A DNA stretch of 64,000 nt. Origin: Flavobacterium sp. HJ-32-4. Its GTDB lineage: Bacteria; Bacteroidota; Bacteroidia; Flavobacteriales; Flavobacteriaceae. The notes under the pieces were generated by a model, which worked only from the letters and a program-made list of their open reading frames with translations, was not told the DNA's origin and did not search any database. Positions 42,715 to 51,069 of this stretch are shown here, one piece after another. Each line of letters opens with the position of its first letter. Position 1 is the first letter of the stretch. Position numbers and translations under genes: made by a program. The stretch covers positions 868,001-932,000 of the forward strand of contig NZ_CP092832.1 of the NCBI RefSeq assembly GCF_022532105.1. Reading direction: 5' to 3'.

Positions 42715-42983
42715 CGAACGATCACGCCTTCTTTGAATAAAATCGGAACTTCCTCCATCGCGTCTTCAGAGAGCGAATTAGCCCTGAAGATATACTGTTT
42801 ATCGTAGAGCGTGCTGCCGATGAAATACGTCAGCATGAACTCGTTGTTCAATGCGAGTACGCTTTTTTCAATCATTTCGATCTTGACGGCCGAAACAGCG
42901 GGCATCTCCACAAGCGCATGACGTAACATTGAGGTTTTGCGCATCTCACCGGCGATGGTTCCGAAGTCTTTCGATACGACCAT
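42711..42983 (-). CDS. N-terminally truncated copy of the 134-aa gene at 44621
   Basis: 90 residues from the ATG at 42983. The middle (GEMRKTSMLRHALVEMPAVS, VLALNNEFMLTYFIG) is identical or nearly so to the full-length gene at 44621-45025. Homology continues a few codons before the ATG (LHDIM), then stops at about 42996. The first about 45 residues of the full gene are therefore missing. The last residues differ (MEEVPILFKEGVIVR). Probably a duplication remnant; it may still be translated. Confidence 0.6.
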   Translation of the reverse strand: MVVSKDFGTIAGEMRKTSMLRHALVEMPAVSAVKIEMIEKSVLALNNEFMLTYFIGSTLYDKQYIFRANSLSEDAMEEVPILFKEGVIVR

Positions 42984-43015
42984 GATATCGTGAAGGTGAT
43001 TAATGGTAAGAGAAA

Positions 43016-44542
43016 CTATTTTTTAAGAACCTTCAAGGTAACATCCTTGTCCTCGGTGCTGATAGTCAAAAAATAAAGTCCTGCCGATAAATTAGATACT
43101 TCAATTGGCGAAACAGGTCCTTTTTTTACGTACACCAAATTTCCATACACATCTTGAATCGATATACCTGTAACTAGGAGCTGGTTCTGGTTTTGTATAA
43201 AAAGTTCACTGCCAACCGGATTCGGGAACAGCTTAAATCCATCATTTTTGGAAATATCCGCTACGTCAAGGGAGGGTGTGGTAGGATTGTCGTAAAGGCG
43301 CATCATTGCAAACGCAAATCCAAATGCTGAGTATTGGTTATTGGTTCGTCCGGCTGTGACGACTCTTCCGTCTGCATGGCGATAATAGGCCATGGTGTAG
43401 TCTTCGTTGTTTACGACGGGCGGCACAGCGTAGGTAAAGTTTCCCGTTCCGTTAAAAGTGAGGTCGGGTGTTCCGTCGGCGTTTTTTTTCAACAGAGTTG
43501 CCTTCCGGCTGCAGATAGTCGATCCAGACCACGTGCTACACGAGTACATACCGGTTAAGAACGTTTTCCCAGAACTATCTATAGAATAGTCGCAATATTG
43601 ATCAGGAACTGAAGATAAGAACTGGGTGACGAAAACGTCGGTTGAGGGATTGTATTTTGCAATATATGCCCCTGCAAAACCCTGGCATCCCTGCGTGAAA
43701 TATAGGTAGTAGTTGCCATCGTCGCCGATAACGCCACGTTTTACCGTCCGGCTACACAACATTGATGAAGGTGCCAACTCGAATAGTTTCTTTCCGTTGC
43801 TACCATAAGAAGAGATTGGGTTTCCAGCTAAATCTGTTTTTAGTAGCACGGCATACTTCACACCCCCTACTATATTCGGACCAAAAACGGATGCGCCCAT
43901 TATCAGAAGCTCTCCCCCCTGGAGAAATATACTGGCCGCAGAAGATGTTTCGGGGTTATTCAGGGGATACGTCCGGTAACCGGTCGAATTGAAAGACGTA
44001 TCGAGTGTACCCGACGGAGTGATTTTGCAAACAAGCATAGTTTTGTTACTATATCCCGCGCCATACAACTCACCCGTATCTGTTATCAACAGGTCTTTGA
44101 TACCCTCATCCGTATATCCGAAGTCGAGATTTGCTTTTCCATTCGTGCCAAACGTAGGGTCCGGAACGCCAGCCAATGAAATCTTCACAACAAAAGCTTT
44201 TTCCTGTGTAGATGTGCCAATTTTCGTCGCCCCGAACAAATACAGGAAGCCGTTATGTAGTTTAGCGTACTTAACGTAGTCGTTTTGCCCTGTTGAGTTG
44301 AAGTAGTATGTTCCACCCGATCCGAACGCGGTGTTTACGGATCCGTCGAAGTTGCGGCTACATACTCCGTTGGTTTCGAGGGCCACATAATAGTGATCAT
44401 TTTCATAGAAAAGGCGCAGCGGATCCTGGGAAATGTTGGTGCTGGCGGCAATGCCATTTGTGCCAAATGTCGTGTCAAAGGTAACCTGCGCGGATGTTGG
44501 GAAGATGATAAACGATAGCAATAACGCAAATAAGACTCGCAT
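43016..44542 (-). CDS. T9SS-secreted delta-60 repeat protein
   Basis: 508 residues from the ATG at 44542, giving signal peptide MRVLFALLLSFIIFPTSAQ. Delta-60 (DUF5122) beta-propeller repeats with the hallmark FDTTFGTNG/LDTSFNSTGY/PDLTFNGTGNF spaced at about 50-60 residues. The C-terminus FKLFPNPVGSELFIQNQNQL...LSAGLYFLTIST...LKVLKK is a type-A T9SS sorting domain. Secreted or surface-bound; partner unknown. It lies between the truncated and full copies of a small gene (42711, 44621). Confidence 0.88.
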   Translation of the reverse strand: MRVLFALLLSFIIFPTSAQVTFDTTFGTNGIAASTNISQDPLRLFYENDHYYVALETNGVCSRNFDGSVNTAFGSGGTYYFNSTGQNDYVKYAKLHNGFLYLFGATKIGTSTQEKAFVVKISLAGVPDPTFGTNGKANLDFGYTDEGIKDLLITDTGELYGAGYSNKTMLVCKITPSGTLDTSFNSTGYRTYPLNNPETSSAASIFLQGGELLIMGASVFGPNIVGGVKYAVLLKTDLAGNPISSYGSNGKKLFELAPSSMLCSRTVKRGVIGDDGNYYLYFTQGCQGFAGAYIAKYNPSTDVFVTQFLSSVPDQYCDYSIDSSGKTFLTGMYSCSTWSGSTICSRKATLLKKNADGTPDLTFNGTGNFTYAVPPVVNNEDYTMAYYRHADGRVVTAGRTNNQYSAFGFAFAMMRLYDNPTTPSLDVADISKNDGFKLFPNPVGSELFIQNQNQLLVTGISIQDVYGNLVYVKKGPVSPIEVSNLSAGLYFLTISTEDKDVTLKVLKK

Positions 44543-44620
44543 AAGCTGACGATAGATTCCTGATTTTTGTAAAGTTACAAAAAAACGCACTGATTTAGGA
44601 AAAGGGATGCGCCGGGACTA

Positions 44621-45025
44621 TTAGGCGATTACCCCCTCCTTCAACAGTACAGGGACCTGTTGCATAAGCGGTTTTTCAGAAAAGTTTGCTTTGAAAATGT
44701 ACTTTTTATCGTAAAGTATATTACCAATGAAATACGTCAGCATGAACTCGTTGTTCAATGCGAGTACGCTTTTTTCAATCATTTCGATCTTGACGGCCGA
44801 TACCGCCGGCATCTCCACCAGCGCATGGCGCAACATCGAGGTCTTGCGCATCTCACCGGCAATAGTGCCGAACGCCTTTGAGACGACCATGATGTCGTGG
44901 AGGTCGTCGTCAGAGTCGTTGATGAGGTAGACGTTCCAGACTTTGTCCATGAAATCGTCGCTCCATTCCGGTAGGGCGGCCATGAAGACGTTTTTAACTT
45001 CGGGGATGGTGATGTCTTTTTGCAT
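44621..45025 (-). CDS. conserved hypothetical protein next to pheS
   Basis: 134 residues, soluble, starting MQKDITIPEVKNVFMAALPE. No known motif recognised. The pattern WSDDFMDKVWNVYLINDSDD and VVSKAFGTIAGEMRKTSMLRH looks like a small flavobacterial protein of unknown role. It is the full-length partner of the truncated copy at 42711. Both genes lie on the minus strand around the delta-60 protein gene. Confidence 0.72.
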   Translation of the reverse strand: MQKDITIPEVKNVFMAALPEWSDDFMDKVWNVYLINDSDDDLHDIMVVSKAFGTIAGEMRKTSMLRHALVEMPAVSAVKIEMIEKSVLALNNEFMLTYFIGNILYDKKYIFKANFSEKPLMQQVPVLLKEGVIA

Positions 45026-45029
45026 AGTA

Positions 45030-45110
45030 AGTTCGGAAGTTGGGAAGTTCGGGAGTTCGGAAGACCTGTTTTGGAAGTTCTACCTACAAGGTTTCCAAAA
45101 CCTTGTAGGT
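45030..45110. repeat. GGAAGTTCGGAAG-type repeat and palindromic hairpin
   Basis: 45030-45075 is built of GGAAGTT(G/C)GG units. 45082-45110 is ACCTACAAGGTTT-CCA-AAACCTTGTAGGT, a 13-bp perfect stem followed by CTTTTA on the plus strand, a terminator-type hairpin of the same design as 23366 and 46466. Confidence 0.7.
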
Positions 45111-45176
45111 CTTTTAGTAGCGGTTATGGGAGTTCTATCGTTCGGAAGAGGAACTAGTGATGGGAAGGATTTCGCC

Positions 45177-45312
45177 TAGCCCGGATGGAAGCGGCAGCCC
45201 CTGATGACGGAAGGCTGGTGGGGCCGGATGCCGGGCGCGACCAGCGGAAGCGTTTGGCAACCGACGCCACACCGCCTGATCGACGAAGGGCTATAGCGGA
45301 CAGCCGGATCAG
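45177..45312 (+). ncRNA. structured intergenic element, possibly Flavo-1-like RNA
   Basis: Starts TAGCCCGGATGGAAGCGGCA and ends GGGCTATAGCGGACAGCCGG; TAGCCC (45177-45182) and GGGCTA (45288-45293) can close a stem. The words GATGGAAGCGGCA and ATAGCGGA..GC are ones I recall from a recurrent flavobacterial intergenic structured element. The Flavo-1 name is a guess. It lies between pheS and the 134-aa gene and encodes no protein I can support. Confidence 0.4.
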
Positions 45313-45323
45313 CTTCCTACAAC

Positions 45324-46343
45324 CTAAATTCCCGCCTTGAACTGCTCGAGGAAACGGACATCGTTTTCATAGAACATCCGGATGTCTCCGATTTGGTAGA
45401 GCAGCATCGCGATGCGTTCGATGCCCATGCCGAAGGCGAAACCGGTGTATTCGTCGGGGTTGATGCCGCAGTTTTTCAGTACGTTCGGATCGACCATGCC
45501 GCAGCCCATGATTTCGAGCCAGCCGGTTCCTTTGGTGATGCGGTAGTCGGTTTCGGTCTTGAGTCCCCAATAAATATCCACTTCCGCACTCGGCTCGGTG
45601 AACGGGAAGTACGACGGGCGCAGGCGGATCTTCGACTTGCCGAACATTTCTTTTGTGAAATAGAGCAGTGTTTGCTTGAGGTCGGCGAACGACACATCTT
45701 TGTCTATGTAAAGTCCTTCGACCTGGTGGAAAATGCAGTGCGAACGGCTGGAGATGGCTTCGTTGCGGAACACGCGACCCGGACTGATGGTGCGGATCGG
45801 TGGTTTGTGGGCCTCCATGTAACGGACCTGCACCGATGAGGTGTGCGTGCGCAGCAACACGTCGGGATTGGTCTGGATGAAGAACGTATCCTGCATGTCG
45901 CGCGCCGGGTGGTATTCCGGCAGGTTGAGCGCGGTGAAGTTGTGCCAGTCGTCTTCGATTTCAGGTCCTTCTGAGACGTTGAAGCCGATATTCGAAAAGA
46001 CATCGATGATTTGGTTTTTGACCAGCGAAATCGGATGGCGGGAGCCGATGGCCACGGGCTCGCCCGGACGGGTGAGGTCGCCATAGATGCCTTTCGCCTC
46101 TTCTTTGCTTTCGAGGGCTTCCTGCAGTTCCTTCAGTTTTTCCTCTGCGGCATTTTTCAGGGTATTGATGACCTGTCCGAAGTCTTTTTTCTGGTCGTTC
46201 GGGATGTTCCGGAATTCATTGAAAAGGTCTTTCAGAATGCCTTTGCTTCCGAGGAATTTGATACGGAAGGCCTCCAACTCGTCTTTCTTTTGGGTGGAGA
46301 ACGACTGTGCTTCTGCGATGTATTCTTTAATCTTGTCGATCAT
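45324..46343 (-). CDS. pheS: phenylalanine--tRNA ligase alpha subunit
   Basis: 339 residues from the ATG at 46343 ([15 protein letters not shown]). N-terminal coiled-coil tRNA-binding region (about 1-85), then the class II catalytic core. Motif 2 region is [28 protein letters not shown] (in parts) and motif 3 is [42 protein letters not shown] and [16 protein letters not shown] are family hallmarks. Works with PheT, which is not in the window, to charge tRNA-Phe. A -7 box lies 18 bases upstream. Confidence 0.97.
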   Translation of the reverse strand: MIDKIKEYIAEAQSFSTQKKDELEAFRIKFLGSKGILKDLFNEFRNIPNDQKKDFGQVINTLKNAAEEKLKELQEALESKEEAKGIYGDLTRPGEPVAIGSRHPISLVKNQIIDVFSNIGFNVSEGPEIEDDWHNFTALNLPEYHPARDMQDTFFIQTNPDVLLRTHTSSVQVRYMEAHKPPIRTISPGRVFRNEAISSRSHCIFHQVEGLYIDKDVSFADLKQTLLYFTKEMFGKSKIRLRPSYFPFTEPSAEVDIYWGLKTETDYRITKGTGWLEIMGCGMVDPNVLKNCGINPDEYTGFAFGMGIERIAMLLYQIGDIRMFYENDVRFLEQFKAGI

Positions 46344-46361
46344 CTTGGGCGATTGAGAGTG

Positions 46362-46369
46362 CAAATTTA
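46362..46369 (-). promoter_or_regulatory. -7 box (TAAATTTG) of pheS
   Basis: Reverse complement of CAAATTTA; matches TAnnTTTG, 18 bases upstream of the start. Confidence 0.6.
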
Positions 46370-46379
46370 GGGAAAAGAA

Positions 46380-46494
46380 CGGAGAAGTTCGGAAGATGGG
46401 GAGATCGGAAGTTGGGAAGATCGGAAGATCGGAAGACCGGAAGTCCGAAAGTCCGGAAGTGTTGTACCTGCTAGGTTTCCAAAACCTTGTAGGT
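46380..46494. repeat. GGAAG-type repeat and ACCT...AGGT hairpin
   Basis: 46380-46460 is a run of AAGTTCGGAAGAT / CGGAAGTCCGGAAG units like those at 45030. 46466-46494 is ACCTGCTAGGTTT-CCA-AAACCTTGTAGGT, an imperfect version of the 45082 hairpin, followed by CTTATTTTA. Confidence 0.7.
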
Positions 46495-46520
46495 CTTATT
46501 TTACGGTCGCGTCGGGCTGA

Positions 46521-46877
46521 TTAGGAAATATACTCCCGTTCCAGGAAATACTGCACAATGGCTTCTTTCATTAAAACGGCCTGCTCGCCGGCGCGCAGCG
46601 GCGGTAGTTCTTCTTTGATTTTGTAGTGCGGCCAGCCATCGCGGTCGAAGAAGTCGAATTCGTAATAGCCGTAGGGCTCGAGTAACCGACAGATGGCGAT
46701 GTGCATGAGGTTGACCTTTTCGTCTTTTTTGAACTCGCGGTGCAATTGGCCGAGTTCCTGCAGGCCGATGAGGTAAATAATGCCGTCAAGATCGAGGGGT
46801 TCGCCATCGGCAAACTGGGCCGATAGTTTCTGTACGACGGTTTCCCATCGCTGTTTCAGTTGTTCGTCGCGCGACAT
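46521..46877 (-). CDS. conserved hypothetical protein
   Basis: 118 residues, helical and charged. LDLDGIIYLIGLQELGQLHR and VNLMHIAICRLLEPYGYYEF, then RDGWPHYKIKEELPPL, look like a conserved small flavobacterial protein; no function known to me. Start MSRDEQLKQRW overlaps the stop of the upstream lipoprotein gene by one base, so both are in one transcript. Confidence 0.75.
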   Translation of the reverse strand: MSRDEQLKQRWETVVQKLSAQFADGEPLDLDGIIYLIGLQELGQLHREFKKDEKVNLMHIAICRLLEPYGYYEFDFFDRDGWPHYKIKEELPPLRAGEQAVLMKEAIVQYFLEREYIS

Positions 46878-47701
46878 TAGTTTTCGATGTACTCGAAATT
46901 CCGTTCGGTTTCAACGTAATCGTCCGTCACGTTTTTCTTGCGGATTTTCGTGGCGCGGCCTAAGGCATCTGTGGTGATGGCGTAGGTATATTTCTCCGTT
47001 GCTTCCGGACTTTCAATAGGGTAGAAGAGGTCTTCTGACGTAACATTATTGAAGTTCAACGGGTTCGTCATATCGAACTGCATGAAAAACTTCTGAAGGT
47101 TCGGATTGAGGAAACGATACGGATTCGCGTCATCATCGAAACCATAGACGGTTTTGCCAACTAAGACGTCAGTACCGACAAAGGCGGTGTCAGTGCGTTC
47201 TGCAATATTGTCGCCTGCATACGTCAGCATTGATGAAATTTGCGTCTTCCAGCCGTTTTCGACCAGTGTCTTGTATTCGATTTTGGTGAGCACGTCGTCA
47301 GTGTAGGTAAACTCTGATTTCGCCGGGTTATCATTGTCGTAAGAAACGATCTGCACCAATTGCCCGTCGTCGTTGTAATGGAACAGGGCGGTAAACTGGA
47401 GTTCTTCACCCACCATATAATCGGCAGAGGTCACTTTGGTGTCGTTTGCGTAATGGAACTTGATGGTGTATTCTCCCGTGGCAACCTCCGCAAGACGCCC
47501 CACACGGTATACGAAGCTAGTTTCAAGTTCGACGGTGTCGGTTTCGGAGAATTGGCTTTCCTTTATTTTGGAAAGATGGAACGCCCCGGTTGGAGGCGGT
47601 GGATCGATCGGATTGTTGTTGCTGCTGCTGACGGTTTCATCACACGAAAACAGGCAGGTGGCGATTACCGACAGGAATACGAAGCGAAGCAACTTGGCCA
47701 T
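46877..47701 (-). CDS. lipoprotein of unknown function
   Basis: 274 residues with lipoprotein signal MAKLLRFVFLSVIATCLFSC and a Ser/Asn/Pro linker (SSSNNNPIDPPPPTGAF). The rest is beta-rich with RHS/YD-like turns (YNDDGQLVQIVSYDNDNPAK, LTKIEYKTLVENGWK, GDNIAERTDT), as in flavobacterial surface lipoproteins that use this repeated-strand layout. Probably outer-membrane anchored. Followed directly by the 118-aa gene. Confidence 0.8.
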   Translation of the reverse strand: MAKLLRFVFLSVIATCLFSCDETVSSSNNNPIDPPPPTGAFHLSKIKESQFSETDTVELETSFVYRVGRLAEVATGEYTIKFHYANDTKVTSADYMVGEELQFTALFHYNDDGQLVQIVSYDNDNPAKSEFTYTDDVLTKIEYKTLVENGWKTQISSMLTYAGDNIAERTDTAFVGTDVLVGKTVYGFDDDANPYRFLNPNLQKFFMQFDMTNPLNFNNVTSEDLFYPIESPEATEKYTYAITTDALGRATKIRKKNVTDDYVETERNFEYIEN

Positions 47702-47720
47702 CTCTTTTCAAAGGTTTTTG

Positions 47721-47728
47721 CAAAAATA
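47721..47728 (-). promoter_or_regulatory. -7 box (TATTTTTG) of the lipoprotein gene
   Basis: Matches TAnnTTTG, 19 bases upstream of the start at 47701. Confidence 0.55.
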
Positions 47729-47792
47729 GCAAAAGCACCTTCATGGCGACGGACTTAATTGAAAATAATAGGCTTTTAACACCTGAGGGTGT

Positions 47793-48536
47793 TTATTTTA
47801 TCTCCCGTATCGCCGTCGCCGGAATCCAACCCTCCGTATCGTCCGGGAGTTGCACTTTACGCCAGCGGTCAAGGGTTTCCAAAACCCGCACTTTCGCACC
47901 TTCATGCAAAACGAACGCGTCGGGGGCCTCTTGTTTGGGTTCCGCTTTCGCTGACACTACTTCCGCAAAGACGATGGCAGGGCGGTCGCGCCGATATACA
48001 TCACGACCGAAATACGCCGAGAAACAGGCAACCAGCAAAAGCAACAAAGACGCCAGCATGCCTGAGAAGAAAAGACGTTTCCGAAGCGGCGTGGAAGCAA
48101 GGTAATAACCCACGAAAAACCCGGCAAACACAAACGCTGCCACTACGGCAATCCAGGCCCAGCTTTCGTAGTGGTAAAGTCCGGCCAGGTCAGTGGTGAT
48201 TTTCTCGAACCCTACCTTTGGTTTTTCGCGCACATCGTCGATGGCCAATTTTCGCGCAAATTCCAGGTTGCCCTTGATGTCTTTGTCATGAGGCGCCAGT
48301 AATAACGCTTTCTCGAAGTTATAGATGGAAAGTGCTACTTTGTGTTGTTTGTAATAGGCATTGCCCAGGTTGTAATAGAGTTCAGCCGAGTGCTTCCCGC
48401 CCCGCAGGATCCGCTCATAGGTGTCGGCAGCGGCGGCATAATCGCCTTTTTGGTAGTAGGCATTGCCGCGTTCGAACGCGCCCTGCGCTGAGGCAAAGAC
48501 CGACAAAAACAGGAAAAAAACCACCAGTCGTTTCAT
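47793..48536 (-). CDS. batE: BatE-like protein (TPR and SH3 domains)
   Basis: 247 residues: signal peptide MKRLVVFFLFLSVFASAQ, TPR repeats (GNAYYQKGDYAAAADTYERI, YYNLGNAYYKQHKVALSIYN), two membrane helices (about 130-150, 165-180) and a C-terminal bacterial SH3-type domain (EGAKVRVLETLDRWRKVQLP, DDTEGWIPATAIREI). This layout and its position last in the Bat operon fit BatE. Bat proteins are linked to aerotolerance and envelope stress in Bacteroides and Leptospira; the mechanism is unsettled. Confidence 0.85.
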   Translation of the reverse strand: MKRLVVFFLFLSVFASAQGAFERGNAYYQKGDYAAAADTYERILRGGKHSAELYYNLGNAYYKQHKVALSIYNFEKALLLAPHDKDIKGNLEFARKLAIDDVREKPKVGFEKITTDLAGLYHYESWAWIAVVAAFVFAGFFVGYYLASTPLRKRLFFSGMLASLLLLLVACFSAYFGRDVYRRDRPAIVFAEVVSAKAEPKQEAPDAFVLHEGAKVRVLETLDRWRKVQLPDDTEGWIPATAIREIK

Positions 48537-48548
48537 CTTCTAACGTGT

Positions 48549-50288
48549 TTAGATCTGTTTGCTGAGTTCGGTGAGCAGTTGTGCGGCCAGGTCGTAATCC
48601 TGTTGCATGCGGCCGTCGGTTGACGGGGCGTATCGGGCAAAGTCGCAATTCTCCATCAGTTCCAGGAAGCGGTTGACCGTCGTAGGGTCGGCCTTGCGGT
48701 CAAGCAGGATCTCCCGTATCTTGTCTTTGCTCATCTCCGATGTTTCAATGTGCAGTTTCGCCTTCAGGAAATTGTGCATCGCCTTCTCAAGTGCGACATA
48801 GAACGCTTCTTTCTGTCCTAATTGTTTGCGGGCCTGGCCCAGGTAGCGACGGGCCAATTGGCTGGCGGCGCGTGATTTCTTACCGGCCACATCGCGGTCG
48901 AGGGCTTCACGGCGGCGCATGACGAGCAGGAAAAATGGCAGCAAGGCAAACGGAATTCCCACAAGGGAATAGAAGGTGCCCGAGCCAAAGAAATCGACAT
49001 GCCGGATGGGCGTCAGTTTCGTCTTCCGCTTGATAAACTGGAACTGTTGCGACGTCGCGACCGTTTGCTTCTGTGGCGAGTTGGCCGCAACGGCCGCCTG
49101 TTCCGGTCCGCCAATCACACGGATCATGATTTCCTGCGTCGTGATCGTCTTATAGCGTCCGCTAGAAAGGTCAAAATACGAGAACCGCATCGGCTTGATG
49201 GGGTAATTCCCTTTGTATTGCGGGATGATGGTGTATTTGTCGGCAATCGATCCTGTCATTCCCGAAAGTGGCGTCGACACCTTTTCATCGTGCACCGGAT
49301 CATACATCTCAAGGGCATTCGGCACTATTGGTTTTGGCAGGTCGAACAGTTTGAGGTTGCCTTTTCCGCTGACTTTGACCACCAGGTCGAGGCTTTCGCC
49401 GTTTTTCACCGTCGAGCGGGAAGGGGTAGCCGTAAAGGTAAAATCACCCACGGCTCCGGTGAAGTCAATCGGTTTTCCGGCTTCTGGCAGCGACTTGACG
49501 TTAATGACCTTGGTACCGGTGGTTACGCGTTTGTTGACTTCCTGCATCTGCACGCCCCAGAAGGTGCGGCGGTTGGTCGGTAACACCAGGTCAAAGTCGA
49601 GCGACAGCGGTTCAATGGTCAAACGACCCGATTTCTGTGGGTAGAGCACGGTTTTGCGCAATACCACCATACGGGTGCGTTCGCCGTTATAGGTGGTTTC
49701 CACAACCTGCGGGTTCTTGACATCGATGTTCTGGCTCCAGAAGTCGTTGTATTTGGGTTTCTCAACTTCATGCCAGGCGCGGATTTCCGCGTTATAGCCG
49801 AGATAGAGTTTGTATTCGACGGTAATCGGTTCGTTCAGATACGGACTGCTTTTCGATACGTCGGCCACCAACTGGAGGTCGTCATACCCAATGAGCTGCG
49901 GCGCATACGGATCTTTCGGAACTGGAATTGCATCGGTAATCGTCACCTTTATCGGTGACGTTTTGTAAATCTGTCCGTTGATTTCGATGCTCGCCTGACG
50001 GATGGTCAGCGTTCCTTTTTGCAGCGGCGTCAGCACATACGAATACGATTTGTTGAACGACCCGCGGCCGTTGACCCACATTTGCTGTACCGACTGGAAA
50101 GGGCCCGAGAATACCCGGAAGCCTTCAAACGCGGGTGGCGTGAAGTTGTCGCCGTCAGCGTTGACGGTAAAGGTCACCGTCAGCCGTTCGTTGACGCCGA
50201 GTTTGGCTTTGCTCGCCTTGGCTTCGAACTGCACCTGTGCCGATACGGCCTGGCAACAGAGCAGGAAGAGAAAGAGGAGTCGTTTCAT
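48549..50288 (-). CDS. batD: BatD family protein
   Basis: 579 residues from the ATG at 50288 (MKRLLFLFLLCCQAVSAQ signal). Repeated beta-sandwich oxygen-tolerance (BatD) domains: VNERLTVTFTVNADGDNFTP, FRVFSGPFQSVQQMWVNG, YVLTPLQKGTLTI, PYLNEPITVEYKLYLGYN. One membrane helix at about 430-450 is followed by a helical cytoplasmic part (YLGQARKQLGQKEAFYVALE). Fourth of the classical Bat genes, 12 bases before batE. Confidence 0.92.
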   Translation of the reverse strand: MKRLLFLFLLCCQAVSAQVQFEAKASKAKLGVNERLTVTFTVNADGDNFTPPAFEGFRVFSGPFQSVQQMWVNGRGSFNKSYSYVLTPLQKGTLTIRQASIEINGQIYKTSPIKVTITDAIPVPKDPYAPQLIGYDDLQLVADVSKSSPYLNEPITVEYKLYLGYNAEIRAWHEVEKPKYNDFWSQNIDVKNPQVVETTYNGERTRMVVLRKTVLYPQKSGRLTIEPLSLDFDLVLPTNRRTFWGVQMQEVNKRVTTGTKVINVKSLPEAGKPIDFTGAVGDFTFTATPSRSTVKNGESLDLVVKVSGKGNLKLFDLPKPIVPNALEMYDPVHDEKVSTPLSGMTGSIADKYTIIPQYKGNYPIKPMRFSYFDLSSGRYKTITTQEIMIRVIGGPEQAAVAANSPQKQTVATSQQFQFIKRKTKLTPIRHVDFFGSGTFYSLVGIPFALLPFFLLVMRRREALDRDVAGKKSRAASQLARRYLGQARKQLGQKEAFYVALEKAMHNFLKAKLHIETSEMSKDKIREILLDRKADPTTVNRFLELMENCDFARYAPSTDGRMQQDYDLAAQLLTELSKQI

Positions 50289-50316
50289 GGCGGTCATCTG
50301 CATGGTTCCTTATGTG

Positions 50317-51069
50317 TTACCAATCTTTTTCAGGTTGAACTGGTTGGGCTTTTGCCTTCTCCTTAACTTTATCCTGTACCTTTTTTTCTTCGTTGTTGAT
50401 CGCGTTCAGGATGTTGTCGATACGTTGCTTCGAAGCACCCTGCGGACGCGGTTGCGGCTTAGGCTGGTCGCCCTGGCCTTTGTCTTTTTGCTGGTCACCC
50501 TGCTTTTTCTGCTGGTCTTTGTTTTGGTCGCCCTGGTCTTTTTTGTCCTGCTTGTCCTGCTGGTTCTTTTGCTGTTGGTTTTGCTTTTGCTGGTCCTTGT
50601 TCTGGTCTTTCTTGTTGTCTTTACCACCTCCGTTCTTAGGCGGGTTGTTTTTCAGGTAAAGCCGCGCAAGGGCATAGTTATAGCGGGTCTGTTCGTCGGC
50701 CGGGTTGTTGACCAGTGCCATTTTGTAGGCATTGACCGCAGCTTCATAATTCTTCAGCTTCATATAGACGTTCCCCAGGTTGTGATACGCTTTGTGCTTT
50801 TGGGTATAGGTCTTGGCTTCTTTTATTGCTTTCGTATACACATAACCGGCTTCCTCCGGAAGGTTCAGTGTATAGATGGTGTTGCCGAGGTTATAGGTGG
50901 CAGGTGCCTTTCCTGGGGCTACATTCTGCGAAAGACGGTATTCGACTTCCGCGTCGGCATACTGCTTACCGGCCAACGCCTCATTCCCTTTCGCGAGATG
51001 GCGGTCTTTCTTCTGGGCTACGACGCAAACAGAAACGAATAACAGGCAATATGTGAGCAGCGTTCTCAT
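50317..51069 (-). CDS. batC: BatC-like TPR protein with low-complexity Q/K-rich linker
   Basis: 250 residues: signal MRTLLTYCLLFVSVCVVAQ, TPR units (YNLGNTIYTLNLPEEAGYVY, HNLGNVYMKLKNYEAAVNAY, YNYALARLYLKNNPP), then an extended Q/K/D-rich stretch (about 140-225) with almost no hydrophobic residues. The C-terminal ASKQRIDNILNAINNEEKKV is the conserved BatC tail. Overlaps the batB gene by 4 bases. Confidence 0.9.
   Translation of the reverse strand: MRTLLTYCLLFVSVCVVAQKKDRHLAKGNEALAGKQYADAEVEYRLSQNVAPGKAPATYNLGNTIYTLNLPEEAGYVYTKAIKEAKTYTQKHKAYHNLGNVYMKLKNYEAAVNAYKMALVNNPADEQTRYNYALARLYLKNNPPKNGGGKDNKKDQNKDQQKQNQQQKNQQDKQDKKDQGDQNKDQQKKQGDQQKDKGQGDQPKPQPRPQGASKQRIDNILNAINNEEKKVQDKVKEKAKAQPVQPEKDW

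Noticed and set aside
45393..46370. Plus-strand reading frames opposite pheS
   Set aside because: Shadows of a universally conserved gene with intact motifs on the minus strand.
47789..48199. 136-aa plus-strand reading frame opposite batE
   Set aside because: Antisense shadow of batE, rich in Arg/Pro/Lys as expected from the reverse frame.
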